The position numbers and the translations under genes are program-made. A DNA stretch of 64,000 nt, taken from NCBI RefSeq assembly GCF_032854445.1, contig NC_088301.1, positions 52,937,187 through 53,001,186 of the forward strand, given 5' to 3'. Below the pieces are notes generated by a model. That model was not told the origin of the DNA and made no database searches. It worked only from the letters and a program-made list of their open reading frames with translations. The stretch is from Liolophura sinensis (lineage: Eukaryota > Mollusca > Polyplacophora > Chitonida > Chitonidae). Positions within the stretch are counted from its first letter, which is position 1, and the number at the start of each line of letters is the position of its first letter. Below are positions 1-14,315 of the stretch, in pieces.

Positions 1-3000
1 CATTAGAAATATAGCTGTTGTTTGTCTAGGTTGGATAATGGCTTTGTTGAGTAGATGTGTTGTTTCATACATTGTAAATTTTGCTGTTGCTGCTCTGTTG
101 TTCAAAAGGAAAGCTGTGAATCCAATTTGGTTATAAATATAGATACATATGCTTATGTATGTTATGTTAATATATGTAGGTGTATAGTTTTGGCATTTGT
201 AGTATATTGTAGGTTTTATATTGTGTAAATGTATGTTTTAGTGAGGAAGTCTTAAAAGTACATGGTAATTACATTGTAGTAATCTTACTTTTTCTCAGAT
301 AATAAAAGAACCTAGTATTTATTTTCTGTAATAATGTAGTAAATCTTAAGACTAGAAATTTAAAACAAATTTCAAAATATAAATGCCATTAGTAGTATAA
401 TCACCTTAAACATATGTCAACTTGTACAAAACATCTTGAGTGTATATGAAGGTAATAAAAATCGTTATACAGTATGAAGGAATTCAAAAGATTGTTGAAG
501 AAATTCTCCACATTCCAAGCGTTAATTCAATAGCAGGTAATTCAATACTTGTGTATTGGAGCCTGAGACTTTAGCTAAAGTTTGCTCAGTTCAGTGGGTC
601 CATGTTTGTGTAATTAAGGACATGTTTTATTACAGCATGACATATTTTAAGTAAACAAGCCAACTGTGCATGCATGAAGCCTGTTAAGTAAAATTCTCTT
701 GTCATGGTAATTACGCGTTTTTCTGTCTTGAAATATTGGTATTTATGCAATTATAAAAAGATTATTATGTTTGTTCACATCTTGAAATCCCACAAACATC
801 CTTGTAAATGGCAATGTGACATAGATGCGTAATTTACATTAATAAGGGAGGCAGATGTTGGATAATTCTCTCTGTCACATTAATGGAGACAGTAAATATC
901 AACGTGCATGACAAACTTCTCATTGGGTGACTTTATAACAAGACGTCATCCACCTTTTGAATAAGTGAAGTATTGTTTGTGTGACTGGAACCTATAAAAA
1001 AAACTGGCTTTAAGTGCCTGTGGTAAGCACCTACATGTAGGTGTTGTATATAAAATTAATAGGACTACATGTAGCTCTCAAAACTTCTGGTGACCTACAC
1101 TACAGTGATTTGAAGAATGCTTTTGATAGCTTGTTTTTCAGAGGGATACAGCTGTATACCGTGCGGCAGGGATGTCTTTTAATTTGATTATTTTAGCCAG
1201 TACAGCTTATTTCACACATGCATGCATTGGTTAAAGAGGTACACAAACTCTGCGTTGTTAACATGTGCTGTCCATGAATATGATAGTTGTTTTGGACAGG
1301 TTGTAGGTGGGGAAGGGAGGCATATGTTGATAGAAAGAGGCTGGTGTTTGGTGCTTAGGAACAAAGGTAAACCCTTGTAGGAGCAGGTGTTTAGGAAACT
1401 GTGTTGCTAAGCAACAGCCTTCCTCCCTGTCAAATAATGTAAATCTATTGTGCCCCACAGTACACATGCCTGACTAAAATTTAATGACATGATTTAATTT
1501 GCTATGTTCCATTTGGATTATTCTTTAGCCCGTGACCATATTAAATGCCACTTCAAAGAGAGCTAAGCTTATGCAGTTATCATGCCTGGAATGGCTACAT
1601 TATTTACCTGCCTTTCTAAACCAGCTGATATTCCTAACGAGGTACATCTGCCTGAGCAGAATTAATAATTAGCCCGGAACAGATCGCCTTAGCCACATGT
1701 CATATATACATGTTCATTGACGTATCTTATCACCACCTGCTGTATATTTGAAACACCTGTTCATAAGTAACATCTAGTGAGTCTTTTTTATTGATGTTCA
1801 CTTTGTGCTTTTGAGTCTTATTTTAATTGAAGCCTTCAAGGTTTATTTGGGTAATGAAGAAATATTATATACCATATTTTTGTCTTTGATAATGGCATTT
1901 TTTCTATTTATTTTAAGGTCATATAATTTAAGGTTGTCTTTATTGGGATAATAAAATGTCCAAAATTCGAGTTATGCCCAGATGGAAGCATGTCTGTGGA
2001 TACAACCAGTATACATGAATATACATGCAGCTATTTCAGATGATGTTTGTTACACAAGCCTGGGTGTAAAGGTGTATCATCTGTGAAATGTGGTTGAACT
2101 TTTTAACCTAGTGTAACCTAAGTAATGACACAGGGCTCTAACCTGGATTTAATAACAATTGGAACACCTGATATCAGGTTAAGGTTGCCTACTTTAGCCT
2201 TAGTCTACCTACAGGTATAACACAGGTCACAGATTAAACAGGCTGACTGACGTCTTCTAGAAGAGCAGGTTATGTGACTAGCAACATGTACCTTAACACG
2301 TGTTTCTGATGTCAGGGCTTGAACTTAAGTGCTGAAGTACCTTATATGTGTAAGTAGCACAGTCAGGATTTACTGTGTATGGTGTGCATATGAAATTGTA
2401 TTATATACATGCATGTCAAATTAGAAAAGATCAGTGTGTACCCAGATTTACACAATATGTTCTCAGGTAAACCCAATGCTCAACAGGTGTGTGCATGTAT
2501 GAACCTTGATACATACATGTAGTTGTACATTTGGAGTACTGATAATAAATAACATACCATATACGTTGAAAATATGTTCATGTACTTGTATATACATAAT
2601 AATTAGGTTACACGTATATAAGTTCAGGATTTAGACCATTGAATTTTGATGCATCACCAGAAAGGTACACACATGTGGCATATGTCAAGATTGTAGTTGT
2701 TTTTTGTGGCAGAAGAGGAAGTGCAGATATGTGTATTTTAGTTGTTTTCTGTTTAGAATAACACAGAGCTGGTTGTGGTAATATTTGGTTCAGATATATG
2801 ATACATAAGCCATTTAGTGTACTCCAAAAGAATTAATTTATAGTATGTTTTAATATAATGATATTCCTGCTCTCCACAATGTGTACATATTATGTGTTTG
2901 AACATTTCTACGATGACACCAACTGAAATTAGCCACTTCCCTGTTTGTAGCATTGAATAGTGGTGCTGTTTATATGCATAATTAGATAAACTTGGTCATA

Positions 3001-6000
3001 TTAAAAATGTATTATCTCCACATTGAATGTGTAAAATAATGTTCATTGAAATTGTAGTCATGCATGTGCATAGTCATGCAGTCATTTTGTTGGGCCATCT
3101 GGCAGGTTATCCACTTCCATTTTTAGACTATCCAATAGATCATTCTCATTATAGGTTTGGAATAGGTGGGCAGCCTGTACATTGATATGGAAAAGGAATC
3201 AATATGTCATTATTGGGACAGAATTAGATTAGCAGTAATTATGACTAGTATATAATGGCTGGCTTGAACTGGCCATTTTCTTGCTTCGTCAAATCAATAC
3301 AAAATCATTTAGATGTACATGTATAAGCTTAGTATTGTTGGCCTCTCTGGTCCAGTCATGCTAACCTGGAAATCCTAACCAGTCATAAGTTTTTAATTCT
3401 GAAAAGGTTAAAAATGTGTTTTAGCTTAAGGTTAATGGTTATGCGTGTGGCACACCAAAACCTGTCGTTCGGAACCCATTTATAGTCAGCATGTATAAGA
3501 GTACGTTGCATCCACTGGTCTGGCTAAAAGTGTGCCTCTGTTATGTATGTAGGCAGTAACTGTTTATCCATGAGCATAACTATAAATAGAATAGTTTTTT
3601 AGATCATATTATTTCTCTGCAAACCTAACAGTATTGGAGGGGATATTGTTGTAAGATGTGTAAGCTTTAACTCATGTTTAGTTTTTATTTTCCCTCCCAA
3701 TAGTCCTGTTACTTTATTGACTTTGTAGACACTTTGTTTTAGGAAAAAAGTCTTGATATATCCACATGGATTTACGGGTAATGGCAATAAAGGAGTGTAT
3801 TGCCTGTATATTTCTGCAAATTTTCTTTTACCATGTATTTGACAGTCCATTAAGTCCTGTAAGGAAAAGTACAAATGACACTGAATTGAAGTTACTTTAC
3901 CATTGTAATTAACATAATAAAACAACATCCTAGATTTATCCAACATTTTTGATAACATGATATTTGTGCACAAAGCAGAAGATGTTGTAGGAAATTCAAG
4001 ACAATATTAAACAAAACAAAGCTGTAAGGAGTTCAGACATCAACTGAAAATTATTTCATCATACAGCAATAAAAATGACAATAGCTAGACTACTGAGACT
4101 TGCTCAATTTATCATGTTTCAGTTGAAAGCGAGAAGAGCCTCACATCTGTTATCTCTTACATTTGAATGTTTTGCTCCATTAACAGACCACATGGTATCC
4201 ATTTGGATCAGACTGATACTTTCTGTTGCAGTATGGTAGCTACTGTCAGCAGGGTGTACTGTAGTTGTGACCAGCCCATGATGTCTTTACTGTGTAGAAG
4301 CTGACCAGACCTCATAGTGATGATGTGTTAGGATCTGCCTACAGTATTTGGCTTTCCTGCAATGTAGCCTTATTGTTTATAGGAAGATTCATTGCAAGCA
4401 GATGTTACAAAAACTCACTCAGCCATGGATAAGTGCTTGAAGTGTAGGTGTAGGGTGTATTGATGTCCTAGAACTAACCACGTTAATGCCTGTCCCTATG
4501 AACTTTTTATATTCAGCTCCTATAGCATATAGCGACAATTGTAATACACATGAAGAACCACACAGTGTTCAAAAGTCTATGGCTAGAGTCAGATCATACT
4601 ACTGCATTGGCCTGTGTGTGTGCTGACAAGTCTAGCTGTTTCTATATGAATGTTTCTGGCTTGGTCTGTTTTTTGTTATGCATTCAGAATTAACACCTGG
4701 GTGAATTTCATGTATATACTTAGGCACTGAAAGGATAGCTGTCACATTTTTTTTCCTTCTGGTTGGTTAATATTTCACAGTTGAAATATACCAGGGACAT
4801 TTTAAAGGGAACCTGTTAAAATTGTGGTTAGATACAAGGTTAATTGGGGGATAGACAAGTGCTCTTTTAGTGGGGTCATTGAATGTCAAGTAAGGTAGTT
4901 CTGTAGGTTGACACTTGTGACCAGTTTCCTAACAGTCTACAGCATGTATACCAATGAGTGGAGAACAAGCTGACATTTAAGGCCCAAACCAGGTTCTAGC
5001 CTACCATAAACTCATAAATAATCACCCTTTAATGTAACAAATTGGATTAGACACAGAAGATGAGAAAAACATTGCTGAAATAAGCATTAGTCATCTACTT
5101 GTGAACATGCCCAATGCACAGTCTTAAATTGTACTATCTTTCAATGATATTCTGTGGATCATATCTTGATCCTAAGTAACAACAATGGTTGGAGAACGGT
5201 ACCAGTAAATAATTGAGGCAAAAGTGTGACAGATAAGTATGAAATTCCTGTGCTGAATTATAGTACAGTAAGGTGGTGTTAACCTAGATCTAAGCAGATC
5301 TGTTTCAGAAGAGGCACACGTCTCTTGACATAGTTTAACTGAGCCACTTATGCCAATTACTACACAGTGCTACCACACCAACAGTTCTGCTCTTTGAGTA
5401 GGTGATCCACAGACTTCATAGATCGAGTCAAAGAAAGATATATGTACAAGTAAATGGCATGGTGTCCACTGTTCCTCTCCTCCAATGTACTTGCACCAAT
5501 ATTCCACATAAACAAGTATCATCATTGAAGGGAGTTAACTCATGAGGAGTAGCTTATTTTGTGGCTGCCAAAGGCTGTAAAACAGATGAAAGTATCGTTT
5601 CATTTGACAATGAAATCAATGCTTGTGTGTCTTTCCTTTGGTCCTAGAAAAAATGGTTTATTGAAAATGTGAGCTTCATGTATTTTTGTACATGTATATA
5701 GATATTGTTAGAGAATCTCCTTCATACCTAATTCTCATGACTAACTTTTGACTAAAATATAATACTGCTCATTGGAGACCACAGCCCTGAATGAAAGTGC
5801 CCATTTACACACACATATATGTATGTTTGTACAAGAGACTAGGAAAGCAAGGGTTGTCTTAACAGATACTGATGACAGAAATCAAAGATGTGGGTTGTTG
5901 CATCATGGTTTGGCAGTGTAAATGTCTTGGGTTGATGTGAACTGAGCTTTGGACTGACATTTCCTGTTTGTTTTCTAGCCAGGCTACAGCTTTAGTTTAT

Positions 6001-9000
6001 GCTGCCATGGTACTACTCTGCTTTAACAGCTGCCCAGGGTCTCCTGTTAGTCACTACCCTATTCCTTTCACAGCACACTTCCCTTTACTTGGGATGTTCT
6101 CCAGTGGGATACATTTACATTGTGTCCTATTTTGATGAGATATAGAGGCACATGATATTTTAACCCATGCACATGTAGTCAGGTCATTATTATTATAGAC
6201 ACAGTAATTTAACAAGCATTTAAAGAACATCACCTGTAAAAGGGGATTTTCAGACTCTTTCTTTTAAATTCTCTGACAGGTTTAAGCGAATGTGATAGTT
6301 GTAGTTTTCTATACATACTGTTCTAAATATACTGTATAAGGTTACATAATAGACAGGATCGACATGCAGTGTAGACATTATTAGGCCCTTTCTCTGATCT
6401 GTGGTACTGATACTCTTTGTCTTGACTCTGATTGCCTTTGTGTGTGATTAAGAGATTAAACCTTCAGCCCTGTCATCAGTATGTGTGGTCAGTGTCTTTT
6501 CCAGTTTATTGTCTGACCCATCCCACCCCTGAGATTAAGCTTAGTCTTCAGGGCCCAAGCCTTCATGGAGGAAAGGCTCAAATGGGTAGGCAAATTGTTG
6601 ACAAGTCCAAGTAAAACACCTGATAAACTGTCTGACCTCTAGTCAATTGTTCTAGTGATTAAACTCCTAAAAGGTCCTCTTGGCAGTTACCCCTAATCTG
6701 TTTGTGGCGCCTTGATCTGCTGTTGTCACCCTGTAGGGCCCAGCACCCAGCTGTTTGCTGATTAAATTTTCCTGTATGTAATCTTGTTTGCAGGAGAGTT
6801 GGTCTCACAGACATGTCAGTCCCTTTACTGTGATGTTTAATCAGTATATAGTCTATCGTCTGGACATACCTGACCGACCAGGCATCTTACTAAGTACATG
6901 TAAATCTCCATTATAATGAACATTTTGGGAGGAAGAGAACAAACTGCATAATTCAGGTTAATATTGTTCTCATGGTGTAAGTCTGTAGTTGCCTACAGCT
7001 TCAAGAAGCTTTTTGGTTTGTGGTTTACTGCTGTTGTTGCATTTTAAACTTTTTTTGTAATTTTATAAAGATTCAGAATTCTTGTGTTCAATGTAGCAAA
7101 GTTCATTGTTGCAATGTCTAACGGAATATCTTCTAATGGTATAAGTGTCTCATAATAATTGTACTAGTGTTCTGTGGTGATAAAATAGTTGTACAATGTA
7201 AAAAAGAGCGTTGAAAAAAGACAACTCAAAAGCAATTGATCCTTTGGGAAGACAGGATATCAGTGGTTTAATTAAGTATGGTGTGGTTAACATCAAAGAG
7301 AATAACTTTAAGTACAGAGCTCCAAATATATTGGTGGTTGTTTAAAAGTCATATGGAAGTAGGAAGTTACCTTTTTTTGTTGGGTTATTTATGACAACAT
7401 AATCAGCAGTTTGACTCATGCTGGAGTCTGTTAAGAGGACCATGTTATGACCTTCTGTTTTCAGTGGCTCTGTCTCAAGACACTGTTTGCCACGTGCTCA
7501 GCTGGCAGGGTGTAATATTCTTATCAGCAGGCTCCCAGTTTACCAAGGATTTTTTTCTATGAAGCTTGGACTGGTTGGCTGAGGCACTGAACACATATAG
7601 TATGATATAAACCTTAAGCTCTGAATGTGACAAGCCATGTCTAAAGCAATAAAGCAGAGGCATCCAAAAAATTGATGAATTAAGGCTGCCCAGTCTGTGT
7701 GTTAATTCTGGAGCTAGCCGTTCATGGCAAGGGTTTTAGAACTTTGGCTCATCCAATATAATCCTTAGTAAAAAAACTTGTAGTTTTGCGTGATATTTCT
7801 TATGGTATTTCCAACCATTGTGTGTTGTGGAGGTCATTTGTCAGTGGATTTCCTTGAAATGGTTTGTACCCAAGCCAAGCCTCAAGTTCACCCCAGCAGT
7901 GAAGAGATGATGGACTCTGGTGGTTTGCCACTCAGATTAATTGGGGTGACATTACTGGCAGAGGATGTTCTGTATGGTATGTGTCTGTCACCCCTTAGCA
8001 GATAAAAGCCTTTGGATGACTGTCTCCCAGACAAGCTTCTAGACAGTCCTTAGTAGATAATACTAGATAGTAAACCCGAAACCTTCACTGCACAGTCACT
8101 TTGTAATCTGACAGTGAGGCTGAGATGGAATGGTAGTGAGTGATTTGAGACATTGGATAAGCCAAGAGTTGCCTGGTGCTTAAGCAAGGTGCTAATAAGT
8201 TTATAACAAAACCACCAAGTGTTTGATTAGTGTACACACATTATGATTAGCCTACACACATCATTAATCTTGTGAATAGATATATTAATTGCCATATGTG
8301 TGCCTATTTCTCCTGTTACGTAACCCTTGTGGTGTTATATTTTAACATGTAAATGGCCTGCTAATAAACTTTAACAAAACAGTTGTTTACTAAAGCAAAG
8401 TAGCTTGTCCTAGGTGTATTTAGTTATAACGGTTAGACATAGATCTGTGATGTATCAATTCCATTTTTCATCATTCTGATAATTCGTAGTAGTTTTGTTA
8501 ACTGTTGATGTGGTTCGGCTGGGCTGGCTTGGTAATTGCTAAACAATGTTACATTTGTGGATGACTAATCACCAGACTTCTATGAGGACATTACCAGGGT
8601 GACTACAGATGTAGTGTGACACTTTAGCTGATACATAATATGGTGTAAATTCCTCATCATTACTCATCAACCTCTCAGACTTTGGATTCTGGAGTGCAAC
8701 AAAGTGTATACAAGTCAGTTTCTCTCTGATTTCACCATTTAGAAGTTCATATTTTGAGTTTAATAGATTATTTACAAGATTTGGTAGGGAAGCCAAGGTA
8801 AGCAATTTTCTATGGCCTTTGATGTGTGGTAGGAATCATGATGGGTGAACTGTTACGATTTGTTCTTGTAAATAGGTGAGTGGCACTTATGCTAGAGATT
8901 GACATTTGTAGCTTGAGGAAGGTATTGTTAAGGTCAGACAGTACACTACTTGTGTTTTGTAGCTTCAGTGTGAAAACAAAATGAGGTGGATAGGGTTAGA

Positions 9001-12000
9001 ATCATGTCCCTGTGGCTGAGGTAATTGATGACATGCTATTCAGTGACATCCTTCCACAGTGTCCCTCCCACCAATGACTGTTGTGGAATGAAGACTGAGA
9101 ACCATGCGATTGGCCTGGGCCTGTGCCTGCAGAGGTGTTTATTGCCCCCATGATGGCACAAGGGTACTTGCATGCTGTGCATAGTGGAGGGCAACAGTTT
9201 GAATTCCGAGATGACAATGAACAGAGGATTACAGGCTTTTAATACCTATTATAACTGGCACACCTCAAGCTGCTAAGTTTTAGAAGAGGCTTATCTGCTG
9301 GGTCTGTTGGTTTTAGAAGTAACTGACCAGTGACCATGTGATCTAGCCAACCAGTGTTTGGGAACACATGTGGCTTGAAGCCAGTGTATACCTTCACACT
9401 CATGCCCAGGACTGAAACCAGTGTAGCTGATAAACAATGTTATGGTCTTACAAATCTGGTGAAAACTGCCCTGATAATCTGGATTGGTACTTGTACCCAG
9501 TACTAGGACTAATGGGAAAACCATTGTGGATTTCATGAATATTTGTGGATTTTACTTGTGGTTTATGTTGATTCACAGTTGTTTGAGGGTAAGTTTTCAC
9601 TCGTTGCTTCATATTGATTTACTATTGTCTAGGTTTGGATATGCTTATTTCTAATATACTGGAGATAATTCTGATTTTATGGCCTCAGACATGTTAGTTT
9701 TCTTTGAAGTTTATTATGCTGAGTGTAATGGTATGTTGTCACAAAGGAATTTTATTTTACGCCTGTTGAACATTTATATTTCATCATGCTTTACTATGTA
9801 TTTATTGTTTGTTTGTTTTTTAATTTTTGCAGGTTGCAAAGAATATTGCTATAGTTTCATATAATCAAGGCTTTATTTAAAGACTTAAACTGTGTAGGCA
9901 TTTTTTTGCAGTGAATTCATCAGGGTGAGAAGCTTTGTCTTGTCTGACTCATTCCATCACCTATACCAGCACATGTATAATGAGGAGTGTGGAATGTTCT
10001 CCTGGTGTCCCTCAGGGAAGCACACTCAACCATTGTCTTTTGTTTCCACATTACCACACATTCGCCTCTCTCAGAAGGGCAGCTGCTCCTCACTCCTCAC
10101 TAATGAATATTTCAACTTGTCGCTCGATCCGGATCTGGTGCTAGCTGGCTCAACAAATGGATTTTGTGCAGCCTCAAAATTGCCCCAGCCTTGTCACCAG
10201 AGCCTTTGTCACATGCAGAAAAATCCTGTGAGCACACCTCCCCATGGTGATCTCTTCCTAATGCCAACACATTAATCTTTGTTTTTGAGAACAAAGAAAA
10301 CGACAGTGTCATTCAAATGGCATGACAAATTCAAGGTGCCGCAATATTATTTGTGGTAGCAATACATTGGTATTAGGTAATGACATTTTTGGTACAGTAG
10401 TATTAAGGAACATACAAAAATGACTATTGCACATAAATACATGTACATTTAACCAATTTTATCCTTTTTTCTTTTTATGGATTACTATGCATTAAATGAT
10501 GTGAGCCTTGATGAACATAAATTTTTAAGGTATAAAACAGATTAATTTGTCACAAGTTATGAAGAAAAGTACATGAAGTTGAACTCTTTAAGAACTTGTT
10601 ACACCTTAAGCTGGCATATAGTATACCATCCTGTAGATGAGTGATGCTGAAAGAAAGCAGATTGTTCAAAGAGAAGGAAAAACACAAATTTTAAATGTTA
10701 CCGCTGAATGATTTTTGGCCAGTCACACGCATTCAAGGTGTTGGGCATATTTACTGTCAGAGAACAGTTTGTTTTATTGATTTCCTACCCAGACCTTTAC
10801 TTGAAGAGCGGGAAGTTATACACTATAAGAAATCACAAGATGTTGATGTACTGTGTTTGTGTCAGTCGGTGAATCTGTTGTTGAAAATTCTTGGAAGTTG
10901 ATAAGATCAGTAGCAAGGGCTAAGTTGATCGTTCACATGAACAGTATATAATAAGAATATCAAATGGGGAAATATCCTGTTGATGTATTGTAGGATAATT
11001 CAGTTCAGAAATCTTTTCATATCGAAAGTGCTTACTCTTTGTATTATCTATCCTAAGTGAGAAGTTGTAGTTTTTCTAAGTATTTTGCTGTCTTATTCCT
11101 CTTTTGAGGAAGCCCTATCACTTATTCATCTTCATATAGATGTTAGAAAATAATGATTTAGTTTAAATTTTAATGGAAATATTGGATTAAAGAATAGTTT
11201 TCATACTACTAACATTACAAATGGTCATAATATACGCAAAATCTGTTGTCAGAAACAGATGTGAAATATATCCACTGTTGTGGTGCTATTCTAGTTCTAA
11301 TATAATGGACATTATGTCTGATATCAGTAGTGATAGGAAAAGAACACAACCTCAGCCAGGATTACTGGGCACATATTAAATTGCCGACATACAGAGTTGA
11401 TTAATGTGCCTCCCATTAATTAATTAGATTTTAGCCCTATCGGGTTCGTGTGTAAGTAAGTAACACCATGGCCCTGTAGGGTGTTGCAGTGGGGCATGAA
11501 CATGTGTATAAGGCTAGGTAGTACATGGATAGGGCATGTAGAACGTATAGGAAGATAACTAAGCTGTAGCATACAGACGTTTCCATGTGCTTTTACATCT
11601 AGCATAATGAAGATACATGGTAGAGTTTGCACTGGACTGTTCCTTCATGAACATACACTGGCAACTTCAAACATGTGCTTCTCATTTACATCAGCCCTTC
11701 AGGTCTTGTTTGTTTGTGGCAACACCTCAGCTGGTTTGTGATTGGACTGCTGTTTGTGAAGCCTTTTTTCAGTAGCTTTAGCTAAAAACCAACAACAGCA
11801 AGAAAACATTTTGCAACACCAAAACAGTTGTGTGTATGACATTTAGAGAAAGAAAAGAAATCACAGAAGCCTAAATTTTGATGTTCACTTCCATCCTGTG
11901 TAGAAATTTATGTTGATAACTACTTGTACCACAAGTTGTAAGTCTGAATATACAGGTACCTTCATGGAATTTGATAGATTTATTATAATTCGTTCAGAAT

Positions 12001-12659
12001 TTTGTTGTTGTTAATGCTCATATTGTTCATGACTGCATAGGATTTACCTAAAGATACAAGGAAAGCTAATTACGAAAGGTAATCTTTGGTATTTTAGGCT
12101 ACATTTTGTTTATAAATGTAGTTTTCGTGATATTTTGTATCACTGTCATTGCTGTCAATAATCTAAATTTTTTTTAGTCTGGACTCATTTACGTAGAAGT
12201 ATTATATGGGCAAACTGATGGCAAAAAGTCAATGTTCATAACTGTAGGTGTTTATGTACAGGTTCAGTGTATATCAGTAGTAGCCAGCTTAATTCATTTT
12301 GCTATCAGTATTCTATTTTTGGCAGCTTGAAGTATACAGCAATGACCAATGATATTTGAAAACACCTAGTCACTGTTATTGTAGTATATAGGGCTTACAA
12401 AAGTACAGTAGTATGTGTAGTCATACATTATGGCAGGCATGTGTTAAACAGCTTAGAGGTTCATAGGTTACCAACTATGGCAATAACACTGGCCTCAGAT
12501 CACTGCCTTACATACTGATGTAAGTCATTCACTTCAGGACATATGGCTGTGAGTCACTTTACAGGCCTAACAGAAACTAGGTGGGGGGGAGAATTTGAAT
12601 TTGACATAAGCAGTTTTCCAGGCCATGTTGACATCAGTTCCTGTTTTTCCATTTCACAG
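1..12659. other. Non-coding DNA upstream of the first recognised IQSEC exon
   Basis: No convincing exon is seen. The stretch is AT-rich with many short TACATGTA-like words and no open frame with domain character. IQSEC exon 1 starts in mid-codon after a splice acceptor, so this is probably the 3' part of an upstream intron, although an unrecognised short 5' exon cannot be excluded. One short reverse-transcriptase-like motif near 10000 is reported separately as a weak finding. No tRNA, promoter or terminator could be recognised. Confidence 0.6.
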
Positions 12660-14315
12660 TGTAACAAGTGCTCGGTCCAGTGAAGAGTCTGTCCAGTTAC
12701 GCACAAGGAACGGTTCCGGTTCAAACTCCTCTAACGCTGAGTCACCTCGCAACAGCAAAAACGGTTCACAGTCCAATTTTACCAACAACCGTGTCCAACG
12801 ACAAAGGTCCTTCAAAAGTGCCGAGAATGAAAATGTCCGACGGTCTCGTGGCCAGTCAGACGAGTATGAGTTGTCTGAAGACCTGCGGGGCAAGCAGGTG
12901 GAAATGCTAGAGCGCAAATATGGGGGATCAATCTGTGCACGCCGTGCGGCCCGAACTATACAACGCGCTTATAGACAATATTGTATGAATAGAAATTTTG
13001 AAAAACTACGTAGTAACTTTGGTGAACGTCGGGTTTCGAAACGTTTATCTGAGCTTGGACGCAGTAGTACTGTTTGGGGAGACCGTATTTCTGGTGATCT
13101 CCGACTTATTATGGGAGGAACCATGGTTCAAAGTTCAGAAGGAAAGCCTACGGAAACATTTCAGAGTGTCCGGAAGAGGATCTCTGAGATTGAAGCGGCT
13201 AAGCTCGCGGATCATCAGAGACTGTTACATCAGCAGTCATTAGACACGACTGTGAAGCTGCACGTAGACAGCAGTGCACACCGCAGTCGAAACCTTCACA
13301 AAGACAGGAGGAAGTTAGAACGCAGCATGCACATAGACCTATGTGAGGGTCAAGACAATAGAAAAGATGGCAGTAGGTCAAAGTCTGACCAGTGTATATC
13401 AGAGGAGACAAACAATAACAGGAACTCCTACCCTGAAATGAATGACAGCAGTGCTAGCGACTCGCCACAAGCCACGCCTGTGGAAAGTGCCGTAGATTTG
13501 CACAGCCTGGACTTCGAGAACCTGTTGGAGAGTCGAGAGACAGATATTCTCACAGATAGTTTTCACAGTGACAGTTTGCACAGTGACGGGAGTCAGGAGG
13601 CTGGATCCTCTGCTCCCCACACCCCACATACGCCCCACAGGTACCTGGGCCCCAATCTGGGCTCAGATGTAGACCTTACTGGGGATCACCATAAACCCCA
13701 CCCCTTCCCCACTGACATTTACACAGGGCAATATTCCGAGTCCCCAAGTGATACTGCGTCTGTGTTAAGTGACATTCAAATCCGAGTGGAGCAGGCCTCT
13801 CCTGAAGACAGACCTGCGGACAATGTGCAACATTTACACAGCCATCATGGTAAGAAATCCGGGATTATCTACACAAATTCAGAACCGGGACTGTTACATT
13901 ACAACTCTGATGTAAAGTTACGAGGTGTCAAACATGGTCCACCAGAGACCCCGCAAAAGCCATATGGGCAGGGTCTTAGGGGCCCCTCAGCTTCCCCAAT
14001 CTGGAAGCGAAAAAGTGCACTGGGATCAACAAATAGTGGGGCCAATATCAAAGTAGAGGACTTAAAGCGAATGAGTAATATCTCTGAGACCAGTGAACCA
14101 GACAGTGTTGATGGGCAGTGCTACTCTAGTTCTCCAAGCTCGGAAAACATCAGCTCGGAGAACATAAGTATTGGCAGTTTAGGCAGTGAAAACAGCATAA
14201 GTTACCAACGGAAGATCCGACATAGCATCACCCCTGAACAACAGCACAATACTCCAAAGTTCGGAGACAAAGTTCGTAAGAGACTTTATCGAATTGGACT
14301 GAATCTCTTCAACAA
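12660..14315 (+). CDS. IQSEC: IQSEC exon 1 in window: IQ motif and Ser-rich linker
   Basis: The 1656-nt exon is preceded by a pyrimidine-rich acceptor (TTTCCATTTCACAG) and begins with the last base of a codon. It ends at AACAA before GTAAGT, leaving two bases of a Lys codon. An ATG at 12625 keeps the same frame open across the acceptor, but those codons are most likely intronic. The IQ motif is at about 12946-12999 ([18 protein letters not shown]), which fits the IQxxxRxxxxR calmodulin-binding pattern. The rest, about 430 residues, is rich in Ser, Asn and His with a PHTPHTPHR repeat and no globular domain I recognise. The last residues ([10 protein letters not shown]) are the conserved lead-in to the IQSEC Sec7 domain. 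One very long linker exon is notable among exons of 33-208 nt. Confidence 0.93.

Noticed and set aside
3599-3973. 124-codon - strand frame
   Set aside because: Low-complexity, AT-driven composition with no motif, splice or start context; expected by chance in 64 kb.
9530-9565. TTTGTGGATTTTACTTGTGG resembling the interior of the TACTGTAAATGCC element
   Set aside because: Only a short AT-rich match without the terminal sequence.
9925-10275. 116-codon + strand frame
   Set aside because: Apart from the short RT-like motif in an overlapping frame it has no family resemblance; not listed as a gene.
12625-12659. ATG at 12625 as the IQSEC start codon
   Set aside because: It lies directly before and across a good pyrimidine tract and CAG acceptor, so these codons are most likely intronic. 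Family members have more protein upstream of the IQ region.
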